In this document: piece after piece, positions 22,804-35,400 of the stretch
How the letters are laid out: every line of letters starts with the position of its first letter
Numbering within the stretch: position 1 is the stretch's first letter
Source of the DNA: Bimuria novae-zelandiae CBS 107.79
Lineage: Eukaryota > Ascomycota > Dothideomycetes > Pleosporales > Didymosphaeriaceae
DNA length: 64,000 nt
Assembly (NCBI GenBank): GCA_010015655.1
Contig: ML976699.1
Span: 399,003 to 463,002, forward strand
Direction of reading: 5' to 3'
The notes under the pieces: generated by a model
Databases searched by the model: none
What the model saw: the letters and a program-made list of their open reading frames with translations, nothing else
What the model was told of the DNA's origin: nothing
Made by a program: the position numbers and the translations under genes

Positions 22804-24397
22804 TCAGTACACGTAGAGCATGTGGAAGCCACTGTGAAGCACATCGAGGCCCATGACCGACGCTGCCGCGCTCTCCGCTTGAGGTATCAAAAATTCTTTC
22901 CCCATGTATTTCAATCGATCTGCGGCATAGCTTCTTGCGGTCTGAGGTACCATAGTCTCCGCCTTTGTCACTGATAGAGCGGGTAACAGTGTAGCAATAC
23001 GTGCTTCGTGAGATGCTTTTATGCCAACCTGGTCGTATTGAGCGGGATTCAGGATCTGGGGCACGCTGGCGCAAATGTCTGTGGCGGCCTCGCTGATGGT
23101 TTGTGTCGCGCGTCGCAATATCTTCCTCCCTTCCTCGAATGTCGACAACGCTGAAGGTGGAAGCTGTGACAAGGTCCCGTAGATGACGCTGTTGAGTTTG
23201 ATGCGTAGCACTCTGCACGCATTCCACAGCCTTGCTGCATGATGATGGAGATATTGGTGGATGACGTGCGAATGTGCATCCCACCCAGATATTGGTGTCT
23301 CTTTAGCTTCTTTTCGTATCTTTTGGTATTCATAATCCGGAGGTAGTTCTTTAGTGAATTCTGATACCCTTTGATCAAGCCACAGCGCTTTTTCCACCTT
23401 CGCTATTGGTAGCATATCAAGATCCCATAGCACGCATGGAGCTTGTGTTATCTCCCCGACCAACATAACGAAGGCTGTTCTGGTGCTCTCGTGACGCGAC
23501 GCCTTCGCAGTGGACACAAGTTGCAGCAGATCTGGTGGCAAGGGTGATTTACGAACCATAGTATCGAAGGTTAGGATGGAGCAGATCTGATCAAACAGTC
23601 GGCGACCTAGTTTGGTAGAGAATTGCATCTGTCCGCGCACTCGAAGCAGTGCAAGAGCACCCCTGGTATGTTTCGTCCAGTTGCTGGATTTTCCTGATAC
23701 TTGACAAGCAAGCGCTTCGAATAGTCCTAAAAGAAGAACAGAGACAAGGGTACTGTCCTGTGCGGCAGTATTCGGATCCCTCAACGCATTGTTCGTGACC
23801 GACAGGGCGGTAGCATATAGCTGTCTTGCAGTGGCTAGGACACGAGGGTCTTTAAGCTTCCAAGCAGACATGGCAAGTGAAACCGTCCAAATGATGAGGA
23901 CCAAAGGTGCTTCTAAACTCTGATCGCGATATATAGCCGATAGGTAATCGTAGGGACTTTGCGGCACATAAGAAGCCAGGAATTCTGTAAGCGCGATTGT
24001 ATCCAGATGCAGCGAGGGGTTGTAACATAACGCTCCTATCATCGCGTTTGAACCGGAATACTCGGACTTTCTATATGCCGCCAAATTCGATGGGCTATTC
24101 GAAGACACTGCTACGCGTCGCGCTTTTCTCTGGTAACTTTCCTCCGCTTTTCTAATGGTGATGTCGCTCTGGTCGCGATAAGCCTGCACGAGAGGATCCG
24201 GGTAGAGCGGACAGGGTATGCTCATACGTGCGCATTGCCCGCAACCTAGTTGTTTCCTATCGCACTGTGGAATTCAAAATGTGAGTGCAGTCTCGCACGC
24301 TTGCACAGGTTCTGCGCACACTCTTGGGGGCACGCACCTTGATTCGCCTTCCGCGGCATGCGAAGCAGGCTGTGGATGGCCTACCCCTGAACACCAT
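22804..24397 (-). CDS. Zn2Cys6 fungal transcription regulator
   Basis: Two exons, 24397-24338 and 24264-22804, join over a 73-bp intron (donor GTGCGT, acceptor CACAG) to give 506 residues. The first 20 codons hold the first half of the zinc cluster (CFACRGRRIK). The intron falls between that Lys and the next Cys, and exon 2 completes it (CDRKQLGCGQCARMSIPC), giving six Cys near residues 11-37. Starting instead at the Met 24225 would lose the cluster. The rest is an all-helical fungal-specific regulator region with LFEALACQVSG and a WDAHSHVIHQYLHHHAARLWN segment. It should be a nuclear DNA-binding regulator of unknown target. It is intact despite lying between RIP-mutated transposons at 22348 and 24557. 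Confidence 0.88.
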
Positions 24398-24556
24398 ACT
24401 GCACAGTTGGATCGACTGGGGCTACCGTAACAATTCTCCGATTCCGCCAGTCAAATTGTCAGGTAGGCGCCATGGCTTGAGGCGGTTCAGGATGCCTAGA
24501 ATTAAGGTTCGACGTCTTCCTGACCCTTCTTATCGATAGGGAAATTGCAGCCGATA

Positions 24557-26686
24557 CCGTGTCTCGGCAGTCAGTGCGCAACATCACTCAATGCGCAACC
24601 CCAACATGATCGCGACGTCAATAATATAAGGCTATAAAGCTCTATATAAAAGCTATTATTATAAGATTTTTTAGTAGAGAGGTTTCCTAGGTCTATAAAT
24701 AATTACTAGCAACTTAGATTATAGATATTTACTTAGTATTTTAACTAAATAGCTATTACGCGATAATAGCGTTAATAGCGTAAATACTACTATATTAATA
24801 TATATAGGTGCTAGCGTAAATTTCTTTCTTTTTATAATTTTACAAGTAGCTTTTAAGGCTCTCTAACTTCTTTTTTTAGTAATTTTAAGATATCCTTAAA
24901 GTTATTATTAAGCCTTATAAGCCTATTAATAAAAATATTACTTAGTAGCCTAATTAGCTTTCTTTTTAGCGCGCGTATTTTTAACTACTACCTATATAAT
25001 ATACTTTTCCTAAAATAAATAAGCTTTAAGCTATTTATTAGCTCTCTATATCTCTTATTACTAACTTTTTTAAAATTATAATTATTTCTTTTTAACTTTT
25101 TATTAGCTAAGAAAATTATGCGCTCTCTATACTTAAGTAGGTAAAAAAAAATAGCTCTTTTATACTACTTTTTAGTTTACTTTAAAGGTAGAGTTTTACC
25201 TTTTATTTAACGCTATTTTTTTTTCTTTAGGGCCTTTTAAAGGCCCTTGTTCTCGTGCTCTAAAAGTTACTTTTATATAAAAATTAAGTATATTATCTAG
25301 CTAAGCTTGTGTAACTCCTTAATTATAATATCCTTAATAACAAAGCGTAATAGTTATTCTATTTTACGCTAATCTAATATACTAAATACTAATATAGAGC
25401 TCTTTTATAATCTTACCTTTAGAAAGGACTCCTTATTGAATTACTTAAGAATAGGTATAGGATCTAGTAGTAAAATACCTATATACTTAAAAGCTTTAGT
25501 AATTAATTATAGCGTAACTAATATAGTTTAGGCCCTTTAAAAGAGTATAAAGAAGTCTCTTTTAGTAACTATTAATAGTCTTTAGCTTTTATATAAATAG
25601 GCGTTAAACTTGTTAGAGTAGGTAGCTAAGAGAAACTTAAATATATATATATTAAGAGGCTATAACGTATGCGTTAAATAAGGGGGAAATATAATTAAAA
25701 AGATCCTATTCTAGTTATAATAGTTAATAAAATCTATAGTAATATAAGACCTATAGCTATTAAAAATTAAAAGTTAATATACTTATTAAGCATTTTTAGC
25801 TTTCTCTCTTATATAGTAATTAAATACTTATTAAAGCTATTAAAGGCCTATCTCGTTATTTAACTAGCTAGAGGGAGATAAAGTAATAAAGACTTTATAA
25901 TATTAAAAATTAATTTTTTTAAGCTTATTTATAGGCTCCTAGTGTTAAATTAATAAATTAATAATAAATTAATAGTAGATCCGTCGGCGTATATACATAT
26001 AATAATTAAAGTCTACTTATAGCTACTATCTTATATAGATTGCCTTACTCAGCGACTTTTATATAGAGGCCTATTAAAGATCCTTTTTAAGTGGCTAGTA
26101 ATACTAAGGAGGAAGCTTTTCTTATTTATATTATAATAATAATAAGGCTCTATGCTATACTTCGCGATTTTATTATATAAAAGCTTAAAGTAAAGCTTAT
26201 ATTTTACCTCTAAATTAGCGTTATAGTAATTACTATTAATTTTAGTTATTTAGCGTAATATTAAGGCGCCGCTATTACGCTTAATAAGGCAATTAACCTA
26301 AAATATACTTATGTCTTTTTAAGTAATATAGAACGCAAAGTTCTATATTATTTACTATATAAAAAGAAAGCTATATTTAGTAAGGTGTTTAATATATTAT
26401 AGGAGCGACTTTTTTTTATTATAGGCTAAGTATATAGCGTAAAGTATTTATAATTACACGCGCTTATATAATGCGTTAGTGCCTATATATTAATATAAAA
26501 CGTATAATACTAAATTATTTTATAATTTTATTATTTAAAAATTTTTATTTTATTTTTATAATTTAATTGCTGCTATCGCGGCGTTAATTAGGTCTATATT
26601 GGTGGAGTTGTGGCGCGTCAAAGTAGGTGCGCTATCACGCGGGGTTGCGCATTGAGTGATGTTGCGCACTGACTGCCGAGACACGG
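24557..26686 (-). mobile_element. Fot/pogo-type DNA transposon, copy 2, heavily RIP-mutated
   Basis: The inverted repeats begin CCGTGTCTCGG at 24557 and end inverted at 26686, with TA at 24555-24556 and 26687-26688. Each TIR contains TGCGCAAC twice with a 17-bp period (24575-24582 and 24592-24599 on the left). At 2130 bp it has the length of copies 3 and 4. The interior is extremely AT-rich with stops in every frame, so it is the oldest or most RIP-hit of the four. Its right TA is also the left TA of copy 3. Confidence 0.9.
24660..26610 (-). pseudogene. Pogo/Fot-type transposase remnant, copy 2
   Basis: Minus-strand traces of the same transposase can be followed. The N-terminus near 26560-26630 (TLTRHNSTNIDLINAAIAAIKL, where the expected start Met reads ATA) matches the other copies and then breaks. 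Fragments of the DDE region are visible around 25700-26150. Nearly every CAA or CAG has become TAA or TAG. Nothing here can be expressed as protein. Confidence 0.6.
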
Positions 26687-26688
26687 TA

Positions 26689-28797
26689 ACGTGTCCGTGC
26701 ACCCAATGCACGGATTCAGCCAATGCACGCCGAACATCCGACGCGTCAAAACTCCCTACTTTCAACACGCGATAACTCCACCAATGTGGATCCAATTCAA
26801 GCTGCGATAGATGAGATCGAATCGCGAGAACCAGGAGAAGATTTTTCATATACAGAAATTGCTACCAGATATGGTGTTAATCGATCTACACTCTCACGAA
26901 GGCACCGAGGTGTTACCGCGACGCGTGCAGCCAACACAATCAATCAGCGAAAGCTCAACCCACAGCAAGAGCAGGAGCCTGTACGATATATCAAAAGGCT
27001 CACAGAGAGACATATACCTCCTACTAGAGAGATGATACAGAATTTTGCCTCGACAATAGCAAAGGAGCCAGTCAGCGAGAGCTGGGTTACCCGCTTTATC
27101 AACTAACACAGCATTCATCTCATCTCGCAATGGACCGTCGGCATAGACAGCAATCGCCACAAAGCTAATTTAGTGGATAAATATTGCCTCTATTTTAACC
27201 TTGTATATAGCAAGATTAATTAATATCGCATAGATCCTCGTTATATCTATAATATGGATAAAAAAGGTGTCCTGATCGGTATCGTTGGTAGAACAAAGAG
27301 GATATTCAGCAGACGAATGTGGGAGAAGAAGGAGGTTAGGGCATTACTCCAGGATGGCAATCGCGCGTGGATCACGCTCCTAGCATGTATCTGCGCTGAT
27401 AGATCAGCTTTGCCGCCAAGCCTTATCTATAAGGCTGCTAACAAGGACATCCAATCAAGCTGGGTAGAGGATATCAAGGCAGGATATCATGAAGTCTTTA
27501 TTACCTTATTATCCTCTGGCTGGACGAACAACGATATCGGGCTTGCCTAGCTTAAGCAGGTGTTTAATTGCTATACAAAAGAGAAGGCTCGACGATTATA
27601 TCGACTTTTAATTATAGATAGCCACGGATCTTATGTTACTATAGACTTTATTAACTACTATAATTAGAATAGGATCCTGCTTGCTGTCCTGCCTTCTTAT
27701 TTAACTTATATACTTTAGCTACTTAATGTTGCGATGTTTAAGCCTCTATTAATAGCCTACTTAGCAGAGCTATTAAGATACCTTTATAGAAGCTAGGGCC
27801 TAGCTTTTATTACTAAAGGCGACTTCTTTCCCCTATTCTGGAATGCGTGGAAGGCCTCTTTTAAGGAATTAACTATCCTTAGCTCTTTTAGAGCCACAGG
27901 TATATCGCCACCTAATCCTGACCCTATCCTTAATAGGTTCACCTAGGATTAAGAATCAGGCAATAGCTCCTTATCAGGGCTTAGCGATTATAACTGGAGA
28001 AAAATAGATAGGCTTGTACGCTCTGCAGTGAGTGATTAAAGTAATAAGGATACACAGAAGCTTCGTCAATCACTCTACTACCTATCTGTTGAAAATGAGC
28101 TGCTTAAGCATGACAACAATAGGCTTAGGCAGGCGCTATCTATTAAGAAGAAGCGTAATAAGAAGAGCAAAGCTCTAGACCTTTAATAGCGCCAGAAGTA
28201 TCATGGTAGGGCTATCTTATAGTTACTAAGGAAAGTAAGGGAGGCACGTTATCGTTAATTAATTAAGGAGCAAGAGGATAAGCAGCAGTAGCTTTAAAAA
28301 GTAAAAATAGTAGAGCTAAAGAAGGTAGCTAAGCTATATAAGGAGAAAATCCAGCAAGAAAAGCGTGCAGCAAGAGAGGCAGCGAAGAAGGCAAAGGAGA
28401 AGGAGAGAGCTAAAAAGGCAGCTTAGCGCACTGCCCAGAAGTCTGCCGATAACGCTAAAAAGGCTCTATAACTATCCCAAAGGAGTAAGAGAAAAGCTTC
28501 TCAGCCATCTCCACAGAGCAGAAAGCGTCAGAAACGTGTTGTTGATGCTACAGATGTTAGGGAGGCCTTAAAGGGCGCATCTGCTGCCCTAACCAAATCC
28601 ACACGGAGCGGCCGCGACGTCAAGCTTCTAGATAGATTTAAATAGTGCAAATGAATCGCAGCTATCGATTTACTATCCTAGTAGAAAATCTTATAATAAT
28701 ATTGTTTGTGGGTGGTTCTGCAGCCTTATTTCTAATAGAGCGTTTATGGTGTTCGGCGTGCATTGGCTGAATCCGTGCATTGGGTGCACGGACACGT
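26689..28797 (+). mobile_element. Fot/pogo-type DNA transposon, copy 3, abutting copy 2
   Basis: The inverted repeats begin ACGTGTCCGTGC at 26689 and end inverted at 28797, flanked by TA at 26687-26688 and 28798-28799. CCAATGCACG occurs twice per TIR with a 17-bp period. The 2109-bp interior matches copy 1 closely, including the subterminal tail before the 3' TIR, but the two TIRs agree only over the first 12 bases. The plus strand encodes the transposase. The first part of the element is almost free of RIP and the remainder is moderately mutated. Confidence 0.9.
26765..28640 (+). pseudogene. Pogo/Fot-type DDE transposase, copy 3
   Basis: The DNA-binding half is open to a TAA at 27104-27106 (psq-like motif FSYTEIATRYGVNRSTLSRRH, then the CENP-B-type HTH ending SWVTRFIN). 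The catalytic half resumes as an open piece at 27254-27550, from the MDKKG that carries the first catalytic Asp of the family, through SKRIFSRR-like and ACICADRSA segments. It continues with stops through the second Asp region (DSHGSYVTIDF, about 27620) to a Lys/Arg-rich tail near 28360-28600. The only in-frame Met before the first stop (26723) lies inside the TIR. The ATG expected at the NM-D/G position reads GTG here. The gene is inactive. Confidence 0.8.
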
Positions 28798-28799
28798 TA

Positions 28800-29674
28800 C
28801 CGTACCCAGAGTCACCCACGCCTTGTTCAGCGCGAGGAAACCAGAAACACCACCACAGACGCTCCGCATAGTCCAAAGTCCGGTAAAGTAGCTTAGAAGA
28901 CTGATTAAGAGTAACCTTTGGTGTCACCAAGCCTCTCGTTTGCCTTTGCGCTCACCCAGGTAAGAGCAGTTGCGGCTAGTCAGACAATTCGCAAAGACTG
29001 AAAGTTCGACCTTGACTGGCGACGGGACATGATTGTTGTATAATTGAAGAGTGCCAGGTGCAACCGGAGGACCACTGCACAAACATACGCAAAATGCTAA
29101 CGGAGTTCAAGATTGGTACTACGGTAGAACGCAAGATCGACAACGCAAGAGATTATGCGCGCATGCAATGTCTGCATAGCAGCACAAGTCACCGACTGAT
29201 GAGCTCTGCCTCGAACACACGGTCACAGCGACTTGGGGCACAAGTCATTTTGCATAAGTCGACGCACACGAGTCAAGTCCCTGTGGGAATCCGAATAGTG
29301 TCGCGAACTGTACAGCGAGGAAGCGCTTCGGTCTTTGACTGCGGGACATGTTGCACTACATCTGCATGCGCCGCGTCTGTTAAAAGACGTCCGAACCGAC
29401 TGTACATGAGGTACCTCTGGCAGCACACAGACTACAGTACACACTCATGGAACTTCCATGCGTCATCGCATACGCGATAGTTTCATGAACCGACGTATTC
29501 CAACTATTGTTTTGTGTGGTCTAGATCTAGCGTCCACTTCGGCTGTCCCTGAATTGCTAGGCCAACCTCCGCGCAAACTTTGGCGTGCCTTCGCCAAGCT
29601 GAGATTTCCTCTCGACCTGTTACCTCGGATTGAGGTCAACCTGTCAACATCTCTCACAGCGAAATGCGGATGAG
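28800..29674. other. Intergenic region upstream of the split HET-like gene
   Basis: Normal-composition DNA. The ORFs at 29058-29480 (plus) and 28691-28930 (minus) have no domain I can name. The last few hundred bases probably include the former promoter of the gene that starts at 29675. Confidence 0.4.
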
Positions 29675-29981
29675 ATGGAGTTCCCAATAAAGATCACTAT
29701 CCAGGACTTCCCGGACAAGCCAGAGACGGGAGCCGGGCTCTGCCAGGAGTGTCACGAATCGTTCGGACCGGTCGAGACTAAGCGGAAGATGCCGCGCATA
29801 TCAAGATTAAGAGTCTCCGGCAAAAGTTGCTCTGGCTGCCGTACCCTCCTCGACTTCATTGTGGCTGCCCAACACCAATCGACCAGACCCATTTCTATGT
29901 CGAACTCGTTAGACATTCGAAGAAGCTGGGCCTTTTGGGTGAACGAATACAGCCGCTCAAAACAGGAAGACTATGAGGATC
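29675..29981 (+). pseudogene. HET-like gene, 5' part, cut by a retrotransposon
   Basis: ATG 29675 opens a frame of about 102 codons up to the insertion point, the target duplication GGATC being at 29977-29981. It starts MEFPIKITIQDFP and has two Cys pairs, LCQECHESF and a SCSGCRTLLDFI segment, like the Cys-containing N-terminus that precedes the HET domain in many fungal proteins. It then passes straight to SWAFWVNEYSRSKQEDYED, which in HET proteins lies after the HET domain. The 150-residue HET core itself is missing, so an internal deletion seems to predate the insertion. The frame runs on without a stop into the sequence at 42541 if one GGATC copy and the element are removed. Confidence 0.65.
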
Positions 29982-30223
29982 TGTTGGCTTCAAACCTGCG
30001 CAACACTGCTACGGCTTTCACCGCCATGCAGTTTGCCTATAGTTTATTACGCAGTTTGCCTGTAGTTTATTACGCTAGTCCTAATTAGGCTAGTAAGGGA
30101 TAAACCACGCTCGATAAATACTTCTTACAACAGCCCACTATAATAGATCTGCAATTAAGAATTAAATTAATACTATATTGTTGCAACGAAGTCTTGATCT
30201 AACAGCCTATTACTGTATTAACA
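29982..30223 (+). repeat. Copia 5' LTR, outer half unmutated, inner half RIP-mutated
   Basis: This is a 242-bp LTR. Up to about 30066 it keeps C and G where the other LTR has T and A. From about 30067 onward it carries T and A where the other LTR keeps C and G. A short internal duplication (GCAGTTTGCCTGTAGTTTATTACG-like, two copies near 30026-30072) is shared by both LTRs. It is preceded by GGATC. Confidence 0.92.
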
Positions 30224-31924
30224 CTAATTAGTGGTTGCTACACCACAGATTAGCAAGATATACTGTGTACAGGGAATCTCAGCGCACGTTTCAGGCTAAG
30301 TATTCTGGCGATAGAAGCGGTTAGCGCATGCCTCCTCCCCTACCAAGGCCCAGGATACAGCATCGCTAGTGCGAAGTACAGGTACGACAAGCTCACTGCT
30401 ATCCTGTATCAGGATCAGCAGCGCCTCGTATTTGAAGGATCTCTCCGCCTGGATTGTCCCTACCAAGGCTCAGTTTGGAAGGAGATTTGCGTTAACCACG
30501 CTAACTCTTATTAAATTACACTAATCACAGGCCCATATCTAAAACGCTATTATAAAGTACACCTAAATAAAGGATCGCTTGTAGTACCTAGACAAGATAA
30601 TCTATAAGGACTAGTATGCTAACTAAGATTTTAATATCGCTAACGCCACCGTTAATACAGATAAACTTAACACTATAGTTATTAACTAGATAATATAGGT
30701 AGAAGAAGATGATATATTTAACTTATTTTTACTACTTAAGTTTAAGGAGTATTTCGAGAATTTTACCTATAATCTCTTTAACAGTATTAATAAGCGTATC
30801 TAAAAAGCACTTAAAGAGCTCCTCCGCTAGCAACGCATCTATATTAAGTAAGGTAATAGTAATAATCTCCCTAACTAATTCGCAGAACTCCTTATATTAA
30901 CTACTGTTTTAAAATGGCCCGCCAAGCATTTTAAGCTTATAAGGCTTTACAAAGGCTTTAAGTGCCACTAGATCGCAGATAATAAAGAATAATAATAGTA
31001 ATAGCGAGCTCCGCTAGGTAGAGGATTATTATTATTATTATAACCTGGATTTACGCCTATGCAGAATAACTCTTATTTGCTTACTAACCTCGCTAAGTTA
31101 TACACGCCGGAGCAGAAGTATTCAGGTAATAAATATAATATCCTTAAGACAAAGATTAAGGTGTTTAACGACCTTTGCACTAAAGTTAGGATTAATAAGG
31201 ATAAGTAGTATAAAATAGCACTCTCTATTATGCTTACTAGCTAAGCGCTTTAGTATTACTACGATTACATTACTCCCTAGGCGCTTACGCTTACTTATAA
31301 TATAATGCTTAATAAGCTACGCACGTACTTTAACACTATATAAGCTTACTAAATATACCTCTAAAAGTAGTATAGCACTACGCTCAAGAGCGTTATAACT
31401 ACTAACCCTAAGAAAGACCCTATAGAGTGTCTTAAAATAGTTATTAGTAAGATGAACATGCTCTATCAGGCACTATTATAGGACTAGGGTAAGAGCTATA
31501 ATTAGCATTTACTTACGCAATAGCTCCTTAGCGCATGTTATAGTATTAAAGTAACTACTATAGCTTACTTAAAGCTAGTAACTATATTTAAAGGTGTCGC
31601 TATAGATCTCCGTAACATAGTTAGCATGTGGTTAAGCTATTATCCTAATAGCTAGTTTCTATCACGAGATGCAGATAAGCAGTATTATACTAATTACTAC
31701 TATATTTGTAATAATTAACAAGCTACAGGATTATTAGATAATAACTACTATAGCTACTACTATTAAGGTTAAGGCGAATCGCGCGGCAATCGATTTAATA
31801 ATAATAATTATTAATTAAACTACTTAGGCAATTGCTGTAATAAAACATACTTTATCTATAAGTAGCCTAAGTGCTAGTTAACTTAACACTTAAAGAAGGA
31901 GCGTATAGAGCATTACTAACGCTA
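30224..31924 (+). pseudogene. Copia gag remnant (5' internal part)
   Basis: This is the plus-strand gag-like coding remnant between the 5' LTR and the nested Gypsy element. The capsid-like helical region is readable through stops at about 31080-31650. A zinc-knuckle/KCQLTQHLKKERI-like segment comes just before the break at 31924. There are many TAA/TAG codons. It cannot be expressed. Confidence 0.6.
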
Positions 31925-32399
31925 TGTTAGGATCTGTATTTAGCATTACCAGGCTAACATTCTAAGACGGACAAGGTCTTATGGGAGCCAATGGTGGCAT
32001 AGCAATGGGCAGGTCACGTGACTGCTCGAAGCGCTCGAAGCAAGCAAGTCGAGCAGGTGCATAAGGCCAAGGCTGTGCTCGCTCTACTCGAGTCGAGTAA
32101 GTCGAGCAGGTGCATAAGGCCAAGGCTGTGCTCGCTCTGCTCGAGTCGAGTAAGTCGAGCATGCTAAGTATATAGGAACATAAGGATAGACTCTTCCACC
32201 TCGTGTTTAACCTGTTTATCAATCTATCGTTTAGATCTAAATAAGTAACTTTATTAATTTAATTATGCTATACACACCTTTAATACTAACACCCCTTTAA
32301 TACGCGCAAGCTATTAAGACCCCTTATCTTATTACTACTACTCCTACCTAAGAACCAACCTTAGCCCCTTAGGGATTAGCTATCCTATTAGACTTAACA
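31925..32399 (+). repeat. Gypsy 5' LTR with a 53-bp tandem duplication
   Basis: The LTR is 475 bp. It is longer than its partner because a 53-bp unit (32048-32100) is repeated at 32101-32153; the unit contains GTCGAGCAGG and CTCGAGTCGAG. The later half carries A and T at many sites where the 3' LTR has G and C. Confidence 0.92.
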
Positions 32400-32429
32400 T
32401 CTTAAACACCCTTAACATAAGCGGATACG

Positions 32430-35400
32430 ACAACCTTTCCAACACGCTAATAAGCACTCCTAAGGATAGTATCACGACCATTAAGGGAGGTACCTTTAGT
32501 AAACCTAACTTCTTTTATAGAGACCGTAAGTAAACGGAACTTTAGATCTTGCAACTTAACTTATACTTCCACAGAATAAAGAACAAGGACTAGGATAACG
32601 CTAATAAGACTATATTTACTATAACTTTTATAAAAGGAAATACTTTAAAATAGATTTAACCTTATCTCAACCAATATCTGGCTAGAGACAATAACACCGA
32701 TGACGCAACTAACCAGATTATAGAAGACTACGATAAGTTCTATAAGAAAGTAAAATAGTACTTCGGAATTACAAACCAAGAAGCTATTACTAAGCGAGCT
32801 ATCTAAAACCTTAGACAGGTACGCTCTATAGCAGAATACGACTCTAAATTCCGTAAGTATGTAGACTAAATTAACTAGAACAACGCTACCCTTATAGCAA
32901 TATATTATAAAGGACTAAAGAGGACCATGCGCAAGGAACTCCTACGCACTAGAGCCAAGACTAATACATTAGAAGAACTATCTAAGGAAGTAATTCGAAT
33001 TGACAAAGCATGGTACGAGCTAGAACGCGACCTACGCTAGAACTAATTTTAAGGATATATAGGACCGCCCGCAAAGACTAACTACTAACTAAGGTAGTAA
33101 TAAGATAACTATGGACCGTAACCTATAGAAGGAATCTACTACGGATAGCTTAACGTTATAATTAGAAAGAAAGGAAGAGGAATAGGCTCTTACTAGCTAA
33201 AAGATAATAAGCGTATCTTAGATAGAACTTAACGCTAGGGAACTAAGACACGCACTTGCTTTATATATAATAAACTAGGTTATATTGCCAGGAACTACAG
33301 ATCTAAGAACAAGATTATTAGATAGTTAAACGTACTATCTGTTAATAAAGAAGAAACTACTGATAAAGAATAGCAGGTAATAGACGCCATTAAGCAGATT
33401 AATATCTATAACGAAGAATTAGAACAATTAGAATTACCTAACTTACGACTCTACGAGGATGCACACGAAAGTTCGAATAATAAAGGAAAGGAGAAGAAAC
33501 TAATACCTTAATCTTTTACACCTTACCCTAGCTAGAGCAAACCTGTTACTAGCAAGATAATAAATATTTTTAACTTCTTAGAAAAACACTAACTAAGGGA
33601 AGGAGATTTTGGGTTTATAGTAATAGAACGACAAGACTACGTAGAAGCATTTTTTCACGCTTATTAACCTGACCTAGTTAGTAAAGCGGCACGAGAAATG
33701 GCGGACCACCGCTACGCCTATAAAGATTCTAAGAAGAAATACCTAAACGAAAACCCGAACTACGAACCATAGTACAACCTAGACTACTGTAATCCTACGC
33801 ATAAGACTATACGATAGACCCTCTGCGGAGAAGACTAATATACTATTTATTACTAAGCCAAGGAATACAGTTACTTTCCCCGAACGTATTAACGATGTAG
33901 ATAAGAGTGGTTTAACTACCCTATCGCCTATTGTGACGTTCACCTTTAGGATAAGCGCAAAACGCGATACTTTCCACACTTTAACTAAGCGTTAAACTAA
34001 GTAATATCGCTACTAGTTAATAAAAAATACGCATCTGACAAGTGGCAAACATGCTTACACCCTAATTATAAGGAACACAAAAAGTAAAAAGAAAAGCATG
34101 GGTTCAATCGCATACCAAAAAGGACTACGACCCTTAGGATTAAAACGGTACAGAAGGAAGAAAACGATAAAGCTCTCCTAGAAAAGGCCTAGCAGCAGCC
34201 TTAGGAGAAGAAGAAGGAAGGACACCTTAATCCCATAAAGCTACCTACAGATAAGATGTCTTTTTTAGACCTAGGCTCAGGAGGGAAGACGCCTTTAGAG
34301 AGCTAAATGCTATTAATAGTTAAGCACTAATTAAGCTACCGGTTTAGCTTAAAGGAACATGGATAAAGGCCATGCTAGATTTAGGAGTATAATAAAGCTA
34401 TATCTCGCGAAAAGCACTTAATAGAGCAGGACTCTATAAGTGTTAGAAGGTAGAAGCTTATGTTATCTATATCGCGAATAGACACCTAATGCCAGGCATG
34501 CCATAAGTTAAATACGAGGTTAAGACGACACTTAAGATCTATGGACACCAGGAAATAATTACCCTCGATATCCTTAAAGAAGCTAGTCACGACGTGATAT
34601 TAAGACTAATCTGGTTTAGGAAGCACAATCCTATAATTAATTAGGAATAACAAATGCTATCCTTTAAGCGCTGCGACTGTGCATTGTAAGTAAAGCCTAC
34701 GCATTAGTAGAGTTTAATAGTAAATAAAAGAGCTATTAACACTATAGTCTCGAAATTGAAGATTAAGAACAGATTAACCTTGGCAGACGCTGGCAGGAAC
34801 TACTAGGTTATAGAGCGCGAGACAGTAGATAAGCTAATTCCTGCAAAGGAAAGAGAGCAACGCACAACCCACGTTATCCCTAAATAGTTTATAGAATAGA
34901 GCTATTTGTTTCGAGAAGAGGAAGGAAAAGCAAATCTACCTAAGCACTAACCCTAGGATTATACGATTAACCTAGAAGAAGGGAAGACGCCACCCTTTAG
35001 ACTACTATATATAAAATTAGGCAAAGAACTCTAACAAGAAAAAGAATTTATTAAGACGAACTTAGTAAAAGGATATATACAACTATTAACGTTACTAGCG
35101 GCAAGCCTATTTATATTTATACCTAAGAAGAGCGGCGAACTAAGGCCCTGCGTGGACTATTAAAAACTTAATAATATAATAATTAAGAATCGCTATCTAC
35201 TATTAAATATTACGGAACTACGAGACAGGCTAGCACAGGCAAAGGTATTCACCTCGCTAGACCTACGTGATAGATACCACCTTATCTAGATTAAGAAAGG
35301 TAAAGAATAGAAGATAGTATTTAGGTCTTAATATAGACTATTCGAGTACACTGTTATGCTATTTAGACTTACGAACGCGCTAGCAACATTTTAAGCGCTT

